Shown here in pieces: positions 9,294-17,905 of a stretch of 61,442 bases of DNA. The position numbers and the translations under genes are program-made. The stretch covers positions 1 to 61,442 of the forward strand of contig JAJPJB010000041.1 of assembly GCA_021324465.1 (NCBI GenBank), in the 5' to 3' direction. The notes below the pieces were generated by a model that was not told where the DNA came from, ran no database searches, and saw nothing but the letters and a program-made list of their open reading frames with translations. Every line of letters starts with the position of its first letter. Positions within the stretch are counted from its first letter, which is position 1. The DNA comes from Hyphomicrobiaceae bacterium (GTDB taxonomy: Bacteria > Pseudomonadota > Alphaproteobacteria > Rhizobiales > Xanthobacteraceae).

Positions 9294-10004
9294 TTATGGA
9301 TAGCCCTTCAAAATCAGCCGGTCGCCGGAAACCTGCCAGCTTTGCAGCCGGTTCAAGAAGCTCATGCCGAGCAGGCTGGTACGCAATTGTCCGGGCTGCA
9401 CGATGAGGGCCTCGACCGAGCGCTCTTCGAGCCCGCCAATCGTGACGCGGTCGAGCGTGACCGGCGCGGCGCGGGTGCGGCCGTTGGCGGTGTCGATGGC
9501 GACCGTATAGTCGAGCATGGCGATCGGCAGCCCGGCCGCCTTGGCGTCCTGCTGCGTCAGTACCACCGAGCTGGCGCCGGTATCGAGCACCATCGGCACG
9601 CGCGCGCCATTGACATGGGCGGTAATGTCGAAATCGCCGGCGCTGGTTCGCGCCACCATGATGGTGCGACCGTGCGAAATCACATGGCCGGGAATAAGCT
9701 CGGCCATCACGCGGTCGGCGACGTCGGTGACCTCAAATCGATACGAATAGCCGATCACCAGCACGAGGCCGACCGCGACCCACAGCAGCGCCGCGGTGAC
9801 CGCTTGCGTGAATCGCTCGCGGAACATTGTCAACAGGGCCGCGCTCAGAAAGACGAGAATCGCGAGCTTGTATGCAAGCGATCCGAATTCCTGCGTGCTC
9901 AGCGGACCTACGGTTCCGGCGCCGTGCCGCGCGAGCAGAACCAGTATCGCGATCAGAAGACCGATCAGGAGCAACCGCAACAGGCGGTGGGGCACGTTGA
10001 GCAT
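9294..10004 (-). CDS. Retropepsin-like aspartic protease, membrane-anchored
   Basis: Clan AA aspartic protease of the bacterial TIGR02281 type. There are three hydrophobic segments in the first about 100 residues, then a soluble domain with the catalytic loop VPMVLDTGASSVVLT and the later LLGMSFLNRL, both typical of the family. The domain most likely faces the periplasm. ATG 10004 is the longest start, but its AGGGAG sits immediately against it. GTG 9995, 9 nt after that AGGGAG, is a credible alternative that removes three residues. It lies 4 bp after the DUF1289 gene and probably shares its transcript. The substrate is unknown. Confidence 0.85.
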   Translation of the reverse strand: MLNVPHRLLRLLLIGLLIAILVLLARHGAGTVGPLSTQEFGSLAYKLAILVFLSAALLTMFRERFTQAVTAALLWVAVGLVLVIGYSYRFEVTDVADRVMAELIPGHVISHGRTIMVARTSAGDFDITAHVNGARVPMVLDTGASSVVLTQQDAKAAGLPIAMLDYTVAIDTANGRTRAAPVTLDRVTIGGLEERSVEALIVQPGQLRTSLLGMSFLNRLQSWQVSGDRLILKGYP

Positions 10005-10008
10005 CTCC

Positions 10009-10221
10009 CTACACCGCCGGTGCCACGCTGTTGCCGCCGGTGACGGCGGTGAGCCGCTGCGGCAGCTGCGCCATGATGTCGGCGCGCTCGGACTCGGTCA
10101 GTTGAATCCAGCGCGCGATCTCGTCAAGCGAGCGGCCGCAACCGATGCAGATCTGTCGCCTTGGATGCATGACGCAGACGCGATTGCACGGCGACTGAAT
10201 AATGGGTTCCGCGCTGGCCAT
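10009..10221 (-). CDS. DUF1289 small cysteine protein
   Basis: A 70-residue protein of the DUF1289 family. The core is SPCNRVCVMHPRRQICIGCGRS with four cysteines, followed by LDEIARW, the usual family continuation. The cysteines suggest metal or Fe-S binding; function is not established. The ATG at 10221 is chosen because the residues upstream of it are not family-like. It lies 67 bp after the histidine kinase gene and 4 bp before the protease gene, on the same strand. Confidence 0.88.
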   Translation of the reverse strand: MASAEPIIQSPCNRVCVMHPRRQICIGCGRSLDEIARWIQLTESERADIMAQLPQRLTAVTGGNSVAPAV

Positions 10222-10288
10222 CAGAAAGACTCGGGCGAATCGCTCAGCAAGATAGACACGAGCAGGGCGAAAACAAGATGGCTGTGAT

Positions 10289-11881
10289 CTAGCCGAACAA
10301 AGCGCGCTTCGCGCGAGCCGACGAGTGAGCCGCATCGGACGGCGGCACAGACGATGATGCCTCCGACTGCGCCTGAATCGGCGGCGCGGTGTCGGCGATC
10401 GGCGGCAGCGCCGACATCACCCGCTCGGGCGGGAAAGTGACGATGACTTCCGTGCCGATGCGCAGCTTCGATTTCAACGTGAAGGTGCCGCCGTGCAGGT
10501 CAATGAGATTTTTGGCCATCGGCAGGCCGAGGCCGGCGCCTTGTTCGGCCGACTTGATCGAGTTCGAGCCCTGGCCGAACGAGGCGAGCACGATCGGGAT
10601 TTCCTCTTCGGGAATGCCCGTTCCGGTGTCTTTGACGCTCATGTACTGGCCGCCCGATGCGGTCCAGCCGACCTTGAGCCAGATCTCGCCGCCTTGCGGC
10701 GTAAACTTGATCGCGTTCGACAGAAGGTTCAGGCAGATTTGGCGCACGGCGCGTTCGTCCGCCCAGAGCCGCGGCAGATCGGGCTCGAACAGTTCGTGGA
10801 TGGTGATGCCGCGGTTGCCGGCGCGCAGCTTCAACAAGTGATGACAATCCTCGACCACCCGGTTGAGCGACACCGCCTCCTCGTTGAGCTCGTAGCGACC
10901 GGCTTCGATGCGCGACAGATCGAGGATCTCGTTGATGAGATTAAGCAGATGCACGCCGGAACTATGAATATCCCCGGCATAATCCTTGTACACTGCGACC
11001 GTGTGGGGGCCGAAAATTTCGCCTTTCATCACCTCCGAAAAGCCGAGAATGGCATTGAGCGGCGTGCGCAACTCGTGACTCATTTGCGCGAGAAAGCGCG
11101 ATTTGGCGATATTGGCGGTTTCGGCGCGGCGCCGCGCCTCATCGGAAATTGATTTCGACTGTTCGAGCTCGCCAATCAGGGCGTCCTTCTCGGCGCGTGC
11201 TTCCAGCGTCGCCAGTGTCGTCGAATAGAGCCGATAGGCCAGCAGTGAAAAATAAGCCTCGGCTGCGAGCGCCATCACCGCGAGGATGTAATCGCGCAGG
11301 GTGCCTTTGACGACAAAATCGAACGCAATGGCGACGGTGACCGGAAGCGTCAGCGCAAATACGGCGATGGGCAGGCTCGACGCCAACATGCTCGAAATCG
11401 CCACGACCAGCAGCATGACGAAGAGCATGAAGGTTGCGGCCTGATCGTCGATGCCCACCGGATTGATCAGCACGAAGGTCCAGGCCATCCCGAAGAACAG
11501 ATCAAGCAGGATGAAGCGCATCCGCCACGCGCGCAAGGTCGCAGTATTCGCCGGGCCGTCGAGAAACTGCCGACATTTGCGAATGATGACGAAATGAACG
11601 AGAAGTGTGCCGACGGTCCATATGCCGGACGTGAGCGCACCGTTCCACAGCCCGGAGAGCAGTCCGATGGTAAGGACCAGAAGCAGAATCACCGGCGAGG
11701 CCGAGACGCGGTTCTGCGCAAACTGCCGCAACAGCTCGTGGTCGAAGACCGGGCGCGTGCCGCTGGTCGAGGTCAGCCGATCGCGTGCCTCGCGCACATG
11801 CTGCGAAGCAAGACGCCGCTTCGTCGATGACGGAGCGGCCGGCGAAGCGAGGTCGCGCGGTTCGCTGGGCGTATTGGGCAT
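10289..11881 (-). CDS. Membrane sensor histidine kinase (PleC/DivJ-like)
   Basis: A 530-residue sensor kinase. Residues 62-220 hold about six membrane segments. Then come a short coiled-coil (about 222-260), the HisKA dimerisation box FLAQMSHELRTPLNAILGFS with phospho-acceptor His269, and an HATPase domain with NLLSNAIKFTPQGGE (N box), DTGTGIP (G1), FGQGS (F) and GAGLGLPMAK (G2). The kinase core resembles the PleC/DivJ group of alphaproteobacteria, but no PAS domain is visible and no response regulator gene is next to it. The C-terminal about 45 residues are Pro/Ser/Ala-rich. It is the first gene of an apparent three-gene operon with DUF1289 and the aspartic protease. Confidence 0.93.
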   Translation of the reverse strand: MPNTPSEPRDLASPAAPSSTKRRLASQHVREARDRLTSTSGTRPVFDHELLRQFAQNRVSASPVILLLVLTIGLLSGLWNGALTSGIWTVGTLLVHFVIIRKCRQFLDGPANTATLRAWRMRFILLDLFFGMAWTFVLINPVGIDDQAATFMLFVMLLVVAISSMLASSLPIAVFALTLPVTVAIAFDFVVKGTLRDYILAVMALAAEAYFSLLAYRLYSTTLATLEARAEKDALIGELEQSKSISDEARRRAETANIAKSRFLAQMSHELRTPLNAILGFSEVMKGEIFGPHTVAVYKDYAGDIHSSGVHLLNLINEILDLSRIEAGRYELNEEAVSLNRVVEDCHHLLKLRAGNRGITIHELFEPDLPRLWADERAVRQICLNLLSNAIKFTPQGGEIWLKVGWTASGGQYMSVKDTGTGIPEEEIPIVLASFGQGSNSIKSAEQGAGLGLPMAKNLIDLHGGTFTLKSKLRIGTEVIVTFPPERVMSALPPIADTAPPIQAQSEASSSVPPSDAAHSSARAKRALFG

Positions 11882-12151
11882 CGCAGGCTTTCCGCATTTC
11901 CAATGGAACGCGGTCCCGAGGGCCGGCGCCTGTGATCGCGCTCCAATGGCCGCAAAAGTGTACGAAATTCCTTAAGACCAGGCTTAAGCTCATGGCCGAT
12001 TGCGACCAAGCCGGCATCGGCCGGCAAGGATCTGTTTACATTCCTTCCTTTCCGCCCCGCGCCGGCCGTTTCGGCGCGGCGCTTCAGGCGGTGGCGAGGC
12101 CGGGCCGGCGACGATAAGCTTCCCCGCTCAACGCAGACCAGAGGCATTGCG

Positions 12152-12763
12152 ATGAAGCTATACGACGGTGGACGTGCTCCCAATCCGCGGCGCACCCGCA
12201 TCTTCCTCGCTGAAAAGGGCATCACGATTCCCACCGAGCAGGTCGATCTCGGCGCGCTGCAGCAGCGCAGCGAGAACTATACCGCGATCAACCCGCTGCA
12301 ACGGGTGCCGGCGCTGGTGCTCGATGACGGCACCGTGATCACCGAGTCGATCGCCATCTGCCGCTATTTTGAAGCGCTGCGGCCTGATCCGCCGCTGTTT
12401 GGAAGCGGCGCCCTGCAGATTGCGCTTGTCGAAATGTGGAATCGGCGCGCCGAGCTGCACCTGCTTCTTCCAGTCTCGAATATTTTTCGGCACCTGCATC
12501 CGGCGATGAAGGAGATGGAATCGCCGCAAGTACCGGAATGGGGCGAGGCCAACAAGCCGCGCGTACTGTCGTTTCTGCAATTTCTCGACGGCGAGCTTGC
12601 ACATCGCCGCTACGTCGCCGGAGACGAATATACCGTTGCCGATATCACGGCGATGATAGCGGTCGATTTCATGCGGGTATCGAAAATGGCAGTGCCGGAC
12701 AATCTCATCAACCTAAAGCGGTGGCATGCTGTCGTCTCGGCACGTCCGAGCGCCGCTGCCTAG
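12152..12763 (+). CDS. Glutathione S-transferase family protein
   Basis: A 203-residue GST-like protein. The N-terminal thioredoxin-fold domain begins MKLYDGGRAPNPRRTRIFLAEKGI and keeps the cis-Pro region QRVPALVLDDG and the glutathione gamma-Glu site TVITESIAICRYFE. A helical C-terminal domain follows, with YVAGDEYTVADITAMIAVDF. An AGAGG lies about 8 nt before the ATG. The catalytic residue and the substrate cannot be assigned. It is monocistronic between oppositely oriented genes. Confidence 0.9.
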   Translation: MKLYDGGRAPNPRRTRIFLAEKGITIPTEQVDLGALQQRSENYTAINPLQRVPALVLDDGTVITESIAICRYFEALRPDPPLFGSGALQIALVEMWNRRAELHLLLPVSNIFRHLHPAMKEMESPQVPEWGEANKPRVLSFLQFLDGELAHRRYVAGDEYTVADITAMIAVDFMRVSKMAVPDNLINLKRWHAVVSARPSAAA

Positions 12764-12886
12764 AGTGTTTCGAGGAGATCTTGGTCGAGCCAAATCCGCC
12801 AATTCAGAACCTCTGCGCGGGAACGATCGCTTGTTGACCGAATTATTGCGCTGGGTCGACGGGCGATGACTTCTTGTGGAGGAACT

Positions 12887-13213
12887 ATGGATAAAAAGAT
12901 TGCCGGATTGCTGGGAGCGGCCGCGGCGCTGACGACGATGACAGCCGCGCAAGCCGTGCCGGCACAGGATACACGGGTGGCGCCGGCGACAAGCTATCGG
13001 GACCTGCTTGATCCAATTCCTAATGCATTGCCGAAGTTAATTGCCGATGATGTGCGGCGCAGCGAAACGCCGCGCACCGAATTGGCGCAGTTGTCGGTTC
13101 GCATCGGTCGTGGCCACCACCACCATCATCATCAGTGGTGGTATCGTCGGCATCATCATCATCATCACTTCTTTGGACATCACCATCACCATCATTTTTA
13201 TCGCGGCTACTGA
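12887..13213 (+). CDS. Secreted histidine-cluster protein
   Basis: A 108-residue protein with a clear signal peptide (MDKKIAGLLGAAAALTTMTA to AQA) and a short linker. The last about 30 residues carry three runs of six His (GHHHHHHQWW, RRHHHHHHFFG, GHHHHHHFYRGY) broken by aromatic residues. The ATG at 12887 has a GGAGG 4-8 nt upstream; an ATG at 12866 is less well placed. Such tails bind Ni, Zn, Cu or Co, so a periplasmic metal buffer or chaperone is a reasonable inference. I do not recognise a named family. Confidence 0.8.
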   Translation: MDKKIAGLLGAAAALTTMTAAQAVPAQDTRVAPATSYRDLLDPIPNALPKLIADDVRRSETPRTELAQLSVRIGRGHHHHHHQWWYRRHHHHHHFFGHHHHHHFYRGY

Positions 13214-13238
13214 TTTATCGCGGCTACTGAACCGTCAC

Positions 13239-13270
13239 AAAAACCCTGGGGCGTCCTGATCGGACGCCCC
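13239..13270. terminator. Strong 9-bp GC hairpin with A/T run
   Basis: GGGGCGTCC (13248-13256) pairs perfectly with GGACGCCCC (13262-13270) over a TGATC loop. Five A residues at 13239-13243 become a T run on the minus strand, so it is a good intrinsic terminator for the minus-strand gene ending at 13302. It may also serve the His-cluster gene ending at 13213. Confidence 0.75.
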
Positions 13271-13301
13271 GTTGCCAATTGTCGCCGTGCCGCTTCAGCG
13301 G

Positions 13302-14027
13302 CTACTCGCGCTCCCTGCCTTTTGCCGCGCGGAGCAGGTGGCGATAGGTGCCGTCAAAGACCGTGTTGGTGCGCGATGTCCAGGTGGTATCGGCGGCCAG
13401 CGTCGGACGGCTGTCGTGAATGCGGCGGCCGCGCATTTCGCGCTCGGCAGCCTCTTCGATGTCCATCGGCACCAGGGTGAAGTCGGCGGTCACGGGTAGG
13501 ATCAAGATCTGCAACATCGGCTCGCCGGGCCGGAAAATATGCGTGCGCCGTTCGGCCGGTGACTTGAACACGACGAAAGAAATCATCGGCCACCATTCGG
13601 TGCGCAGAAGCGCCGGCACGGCAATCGGAACGGTGTCGGTCGGATCGGTATAGAATCGCGGATGCGGTTCGGTCCGCACCGCCCAGTCTTTGCCGACTTT
13701 CAGATCGAGCAGCAGCTGATAGGTGTAATAATCCTGACCGAAGCTGCGAAAGGGTGGCCATAGCAGGTCACTGTCGTCCGGCCGCGGTCCAAAGTCGCCG
13801 TCGAAGACGAGCTGGCCGTCCTTCTTGGTAACGTGAAGCTCATTGTCATAGGGATAAGAGATCTCGATGCCGTATTGCGCGCCTTCGGTGAACGGCGCGC
13901 AGTGCCAGGCATATTCCTGCGAGCCATCGGCGCGCGGCTCGGGTTTGCCGGCCCAGCCGGGCATTTCGAGCTTGGTCCGGCGCGGCTGCAGCCTTGGATT
14001 TACCAGCCGGAATTTGACTTCGTTCAT
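13302..14027 (-). CDS. Hypothetical protein rich in Trp/Tyr/Pro
   Basis: A 241-residue soluble protein from ATG 14027. A GTG at 14111 would add 28 residues (RELPELTVTERLLAVLG), which is plausible but has no clear ribosome site. Conserved-looking stretches are PGWAGKPEPRADGSQ, YGIEISYPYDNELHV, TEWWPMISFVVFKSP and HIFRPGEPMLQILILPV. It may belong to the DUF6065-type proteins, but that is from memory only. There is no signal peptide or membrane segment. It is divergent from the Bug receptor gene. Function unknown. Confidence 0.7.
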   Translation of the reverse strand: MNEVKFRLVNPRLQPRRTKLEMPGWAGKPEPRADGSQEYAWHCAPFTEGAQYGIEISYPYDNELHVTKKDGQLVFDGDFGPRPDDSDLLWPPFRSFGQDYYTYQLLLDLKVGKDWAVRTEPHPRFYTDPTDTVPIAVPALLRTEWWPMISFVVFKSPAERRTHIFRPGEPMLQILILPVTADFTLVPMDIEEAAEREMRGRRIHDSRPTLAADTTWTSRTNTVFDGTYRHLLRAAKGRERE

Positions 14028-14277
14028 GGTCCTGATCCGATCCTGTATGGCCGACGATCCGAGCACAGCTAAAAGTCTTTCCGTGACCGTGAGTTCCGGC
14101 AATTCCCGCACGGGGCCGCCGGGACCACGCGCGGCTGCGCCGATCGGTCATCCTGTTGACCGGCCCTGAAAGCTGCTATCACAGCCAAACAATGGCATAA
14201 GCTTGTCGTCGCCACGGCATGCGGGCGCAGCGGCGCCACAGGCATGGGCGCCGCGAGCATAGTTGGGGGAGGTTCAC

Positions 14278-15243
14278 GTGTTGCGATCGCGCATCATCCT
14301 CGGCGCGGCCTTCGCTGCAGCGGCTGCGACGGCGGCATACGCGGCCGATAGCTATCCGAGCCGGCCGATCAGGGTCATCAGTCCATTCCCGCCCGGGAGC
14401 GCTTCCGACACGACCAGCCGCGTCGTGCTCGACAGGGTATCGCAGGAGCTCGGGCAACCGATGGTGATCGAGAGCAAGCCGGGCGCCGGCGGCGTAGTCG
14501 GCTTCTCAGAAGCGGCCAAGGCCGAGCCCGACGGCTACACCGTCGTCATCAGCTCGACATCGATGGGCACCGAAAAGGTCCTGCACACACACCTGTCGTT
14601 CGATGCGGCGAAGGATTTCCAGTCGGTGGCCATGTTCGGCGTACAGCCCAGCGTGCTGGTCGCCTCCAAACAGAGCGGGTTCAAGACTGTTGCGGATCTC
14701 GTCGCGGCCGCGAAGGCCAAGCCGGGCGTGCTGACATTCGCGTCTGCCGGCGTTGGCTCCTCTTCGCATATGGCGGGAGAGCGACTGCGCCTTGCTGCCA
14801 ATATCGACGTGCGCCATGTGCCGTTCCGCGATCAGGGGCTGACCGAGGTCATGGCAGGGCGCATCGACTACTATTTCCTTCCGCTGGCCGCAGCGGCCAG
14901 CGCGCTCGGCAGCGATAAGTTGACCGTGCTCGCGGTGAGCTCGCCGAAGCGAGTCCCGCTCTTGCCCGATGTGCCTTCCATCGCCGAAGCTGGCTACCCC
15001 AAGGCGGAGTTCAGCTTCTGGGTCGGCCTGTCGGTGCCGGCGAAAACGCCGCGCCCAATCGTCGACAAATTGCACGACGCGACGGAGAAGGCGCTCCGCG
15101 ATCCCGACATTGCAGCAAAATTGGCGAAGCTCGGCGTCGTGCCGCGGCAGATGCCGGTTGATGAGTTCGCAAGATTCGTCGATGACGACATCCGGGCGAC
15201 TGCGAAGCTCGCCAAGGAAGCCAACATCCAGCCGGTGGATTAA
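14278..15243 (+). CDS. Tripartite tricarboxylate transporter receptor (Bug/TctC family)
   Basis: Periplasmic solute-binding protein of the Bug/TctC family, here 321 residues. A signal peptide ends near AAYAADSYPSRPIRVISPFPPGS. Family marks are the PFPPGSASDTTSR loop, NKPGAGG-like ESKPGAGGVVGF, and the second ligand loop ADGYT-like EPDGYTVVISS. GTG 14278 is chosen because GGGGGAGG (14265-14272) lies just upstream; TTG 14281 is the alternative. No TctA/TctB membrane genes are near, so it is an orphan receptor, as is common in this family. The ligand is probably a carboxylate (inference). Confidence 0.9.
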   Translation: MLRSRIILGAAFAAAAATAAYAADSYPSRPIRVISPFPPGSASDTTSRVVLDRVSQELGQPMVIESKPGAGGVVGFSEAAKAEPDGYTVVISSTSMGTEKVLHTHLSFDAAKDFQSVAMFGVQPSVLVASKQSGFKTVADLVAAAKAKPGVLTFASAGVGSSSHMAGERLRLAANIDVRHVPFRDQGLTEVMAGRIDYYFLPLAAAASALGSDKLTVLAVSSPKRVPLLPDVPSIAEAGYPKAEFSFWVGLSVPAKTPRPIVDKLHDATEKALRDPDIAAKLAKLGVVPRQMPVDEFARFVDDDIRATAKLAKEANIQPVD

Positions 15244-15287
15244 AGGGCGAGCGGCGAAAACCCCATTCGCCCCGCTATTCGCGCACC

Positions 15288-16157
15288 CTAGCGATTGAGC
15301 AGCGCGATCAGGCTCGACGTATCCCAGCGCCTGCCGCCCATCTTCTGCACCTGCGCGTAGAACTGGTCGATCAGCGCCGAGATCGGCAGGTTCGCGCCGT
15401 TTCTGCGTGCCTCGTCGAGACAGATGTTGAGGTCCTTGCGCATCCAATCCACTGCGAAACCGAAATCGAACTTGCCGGCCACCATGGTCTTGTAGCGGTT
15501 CTCCATCTGCCAAGACTGCGCCGCGCCTTTTGAAATTGTCGCGATCAGCTTCTCGATATCGAGCCCGGCCTTCATTGCAAAATGCAGACCCTCGGCGAGC
15601 CCTTGAACGAGACCGGCGATGCAAATCTGATTCACCATCTTGGCGAGCTGGCCGCAGCCGGAAGGGCCGAGCAGCGTGCAGGCGCGCGCATAGGCGCCGA
15701 TCACCTTTTCGGCGCGCGCGAACGGCGCTGCATCGCCGCCGCACATCACCGTGAGCACGCCGTTCTCGGCGCCGGCCTGCCCGCCGGATACCGGCGCGTC
15801 GACAAAGTCGAAGCCGCGCTTTTTCGCCTCGGCATGAAGCTCGCGCGCGATCTCGGCCGATGCCGTGGTGTGGTCGACCACAACGGCGCCTTTGGCGACG
15901 CCTGCGAAGACGCCCTCCTTGCCCAGCATCACCTCGCGCAGATCGTTGTCATCGCCGACGCAGGCCATGACGAAGTCCTGGCCCGCGGCCGCCTGTTTCG
16001 GGGTCGGCGCGCTTTTGCCGCCGTGCTGAGTGACCCATTTCTCCGCTTTTGCCGCCGTGCGGTTGTAGACCGTGACCTCGTGGCCGCCCTTCGCCTTGAG
16101 GTGTCCCGCCATCGGATAGCCCATCACCCCGAGACCTACGAACGCGACCTTAGCCAT
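15288..16157 (-). CDS. 3-hydroxyisobutyrate dehydrogenase family NAD(P)-dependent oxidoreductase
   Basis: Beta-hydroxyacid dehydrogenase, 289 residues. It has the Rossmann motif VAFVGLGVMGYPMAGHL, the substrate-site FVDAPVSGGQAGAENG (signature DAPVSGG) and the catalytic lysine helix GQLAKMVNQICIAG, with Lys in the GxxxKxxN pattern. The ATG at 16157 has GGAGG 6-10 nt upstream. Candidates are 3-hydroxyisobutyrate, tartronate-semialdehyde or glyoxylate/succinic-semialdehyde reductase, which need alignment to separate. It is convergent with the Bug receptor gene. Confidence 0.92.
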   Translation of the reverse strand: MAKVAFVGLGVMGYPMAGHLKAKGGHEVTVYNRTAAKAEKWVTQHGGKSAPTPKQAAAGQDFVMACVGDDNDLREVMLGKEGVFAGVAKGAVVVDHTTASAEIARELHAEAKKRGFDFVDAPVSGGQAGAENGVLTVMCGGDAAPFARAEKVIGAYARACTLLGPSGCGQLAKMVNQICIAGLVQGLAEGLHFAMKAGLDIEKLIATISKGAAQSWQMENRYKTMVAGKFDFGFAVDWMRKDLNICLDEARRNGANLPISALIDQFYAQVQKMGGRRWDTSSLIALLNR

Positions 16158-16178
16158 TGCCTTCCTCCAGACCATGAA

Positions 16179-16256
16179 GCCCGGATCGAGCGCCCGAAAT
16201 CCGGGCCGACCCGCAAGCGAAACTGCCGCTCCCGGGCTTCGCTGCGCTCGCCCGGG
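16179..16256. repeat. Two adjacent CCCGG/CCGGG palindromes
   Basis: GCCCGGAT (16179-16186) pairs with ATCCGGGC (16199-16206), and CCCGGGC (16231-16237) pairs with GCCCGGG (16250-16256). Both have 12-nt loops; the second loop reads TTCGCTGCGCTC. They lie between the dehydrogenase start and mrp. They resemble the hairpin at 9258-9284 in stem and loop and may be copies of one dispersed element. Confidence 0.6.
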
Positions 16257-16370
16257 TTATGCCATTGCTCTTGGCCCGGCGACGGCAGTGCGTCAACGGG
16301 GTTGGACGCGTTGCGCGATCGGCCTATCTAGGGCGCAGCGCAAACGCGTTCCGCATCGCATGGTAGTCAG

Positions 16371-17501
16371 ATGGCCGCTCTGAAAGACGATGTCCTCGCA
16401 GCCCTCGGCAAGGTTTCCGCCCCCGATGGCGTGCCGCTGCCACAGACCCAAAAACTGTCCGAGATTGTTACCACCGACGGCAAGGTGTTTTTCTCGATCT
16501 CAGTCGATGCCGCCACCGTGCCGCAATGGGAGAGGGTGCGTGAGCGCGCGGAAGCGGCGGTCCGCGCAGTGCCCGGCGTCAGATCAGTGCTGGTCGCGCT
16601 GACGGCTGAGCGCGCGGGCGGCGCCGCCGCGCCGCGGCCGCACCGTCCACCGCCGCCGCAACGCCCGCAGCGTGGCGCCCCCACGGGGCCGCCATCGCCT
16701 GCCGGCGTGCCTGGAGTCGAGGCGATCATTGCGGTGGCTTCCGGCAAGGGCGGCGTCGGCAAATCGACCACCGCCGTCAATCTCGCCCTAGGCTTGCGCG
16801 ATATTGGGCTGACGGTGGGCGTGCTCGATGCCGACATTTACGGCCCGTCGATGCCGAAGCTGCTTGCCATTCGGGAAAAGCCGGAGACCATCGGCGGCAC
16901 GCGGCTCAAGCCGATCGAGCGCCACGGCCTGCGGGTCATGTCGATCGGGTTCCTGATCGAAGAAGAGACCCCGATGATCTGGCGCGGCCCGATGGTGATG
17001 TCGGCGCTCACGCAGATGCTGCGCGAGGTGGAGTGGGGCGTGCTTGATGTGATGGTGGTCGATATGCCGCCCGGCACCGGCGACGCTCAGCTCACCATGG
17101 CGCAGCAGGTGCCGCTCAAGGGCGCCGTGATTGTCTCGACCCCGCAGGACCTCGCGCTGATCGACGCGCGGCGCGGCATCGCCATGTTCCGCCGCGTCAA
17201 TGTGCCGGTGCTCGGCATCGTCGAGAACATGTCGACCTTCGTCTGCCCGCATTGCGGCACGCGCTCGGATATCTTCGGCCATGGCGGCGCGCAGCGTGAA
17301 GCTGACCGTCTGGGCGTGCCGTTCCTGGGCGAGGTGCCGCTCGACATTGCCATCCGTGAGAAGTCAGACGCCGGCCTGCCGGTAGTCGCAACCGACCCGC
17401 AAAGCGAGCATGCGAAAATCTATCGCGACATCGCCGCGCGCGTGCGCGACGGCCTGCGGGCGACCAGCAAGCCGGCGCCGAAAATCGTCATCGAGGCGTG
17501 A
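16371..17501 (+). CDS. mrp: Mrp/NBP35 family iron-sulfur cluster carrier ATPase (ApbC)
   Basis: Cytosolic P-loop ATPase that carries or inserts Fe-S clusters, 376 residues. Order: an N-terminal MIP18/DUF59-like domain (about 1-80), a Pro/Arg-rich linker (about 82-115), and a deviant Walker A SGKGGVGKSTTAVN (about 124-137). Then follow DADIYGPSMPKLL, Walker-B-like VVDMPPGTGDAQLT and the cluster-binding CxxC VCPHCG (Cys292 and Cys295). Every key residue of the family is present. It is monocistronic, with the next gene convergent. Confidence 0.95.
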   Translation: MAALKDDVLAALGKVSAPDGVPLPQTQKLSEIVTTDGKVFFSISVDAATVPQWERVRERAEAAVRAVPGVRSVLVALTAERAGGAAAPRPHRPPPPQRPQRGAPTGPPSPAGVPGVEAIIAVASGKGGVGKSTTAVNLALGLRDIGLTVGVLDADIYGPSMPKLLAIREKPETIGGTRLKPIERHGLRVMSIGFLIEEETPMIWRGPMVMSALTQMLREVEWGVLDVMVVDMPPGTGDAQLTMAQQVPLKGAVIVSTPQDLALIDARRGIAMFRRVNVPVLGIVENMSTFVCPHCGTRSDIFGHGGAQREADRLGVPFLGEVPLDIAIREKSDAGLPVVATDPQSEHAKIYRDIAARVRDGLRATSKPAPKIVIEA

Positions 17502-17577
17502 AGCAAGAGCATCATCTCTCGCGCACGATCTTCAGCGACCCCGCAGCCGTCCGTGCATTGCGGCTCAGGCTTTACCG

Positions 17578-17772
17578 TCAGAGCTCGGGCTTATCCGGAG
17601 CTTTTCCGTCGCGCTCGGCCGATTCGGTATAGGCAACCCCGCAGGCGCGACAGCCATAAGTGTGCAATTCCGGAAACGAGCCAAATCGAGGCACGCTCGA
17701 GACAAGCCGCATCGGCCGTCCGCAATGCGGGCACACATGCGGGCTGAAGGGAATTACCTGGCCTCGCGACAT
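17578..17772 (-). CDS. Small zinc-ribbon-like protein
   Basis: A 64-residue protein with two CxxC knuckles, VCPHCGRPM and GCRACGVAY, about 28 residues apart, which predicts one tetrahedral Zn site. An aromatic/proline middle (PRFGSFPELHTYG) lies between them. The ATG at 17772 follows no strong ribosome site. It is convergent with mrp. No named family recognised; similar short zinc-ribbon proteins are common in Bradyrhizobium relatives (recollection, not checked). Confidence 0.75.
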   Translation of the reverse strand: MSRGQVIPFSPHVCPHCGRPMRLVSSVPRFGSFPELHTYGCRACGVAYTESAERDGKAPDKPEL

Positions 17773-17905
17773 GGCCCATTGTTCCCGATCTGGCGCTCGA
17801 CCCGCTTGCGCCAGGTGACGGGCAGCCGGTCATTCATTGCGCTCACCGTGGTGCGCAAAGTGGCGTGGTCGCGCACGGCAAGGAATCCGTGAAAATACGC
17901 ACATA

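Noticed and set aside
13104-13205. CACCAT/CATCAC runs look like a short tandem or CRISPR-like array
   Set aside because: They are histidine codons of the secreted His-cluster protein; there are no spacers.
14506-15744. Long open frame on the minus strand opposite the Bug receptor
   Set aside because: It is antisense to a clear gene, has no family features and arises from high GC.
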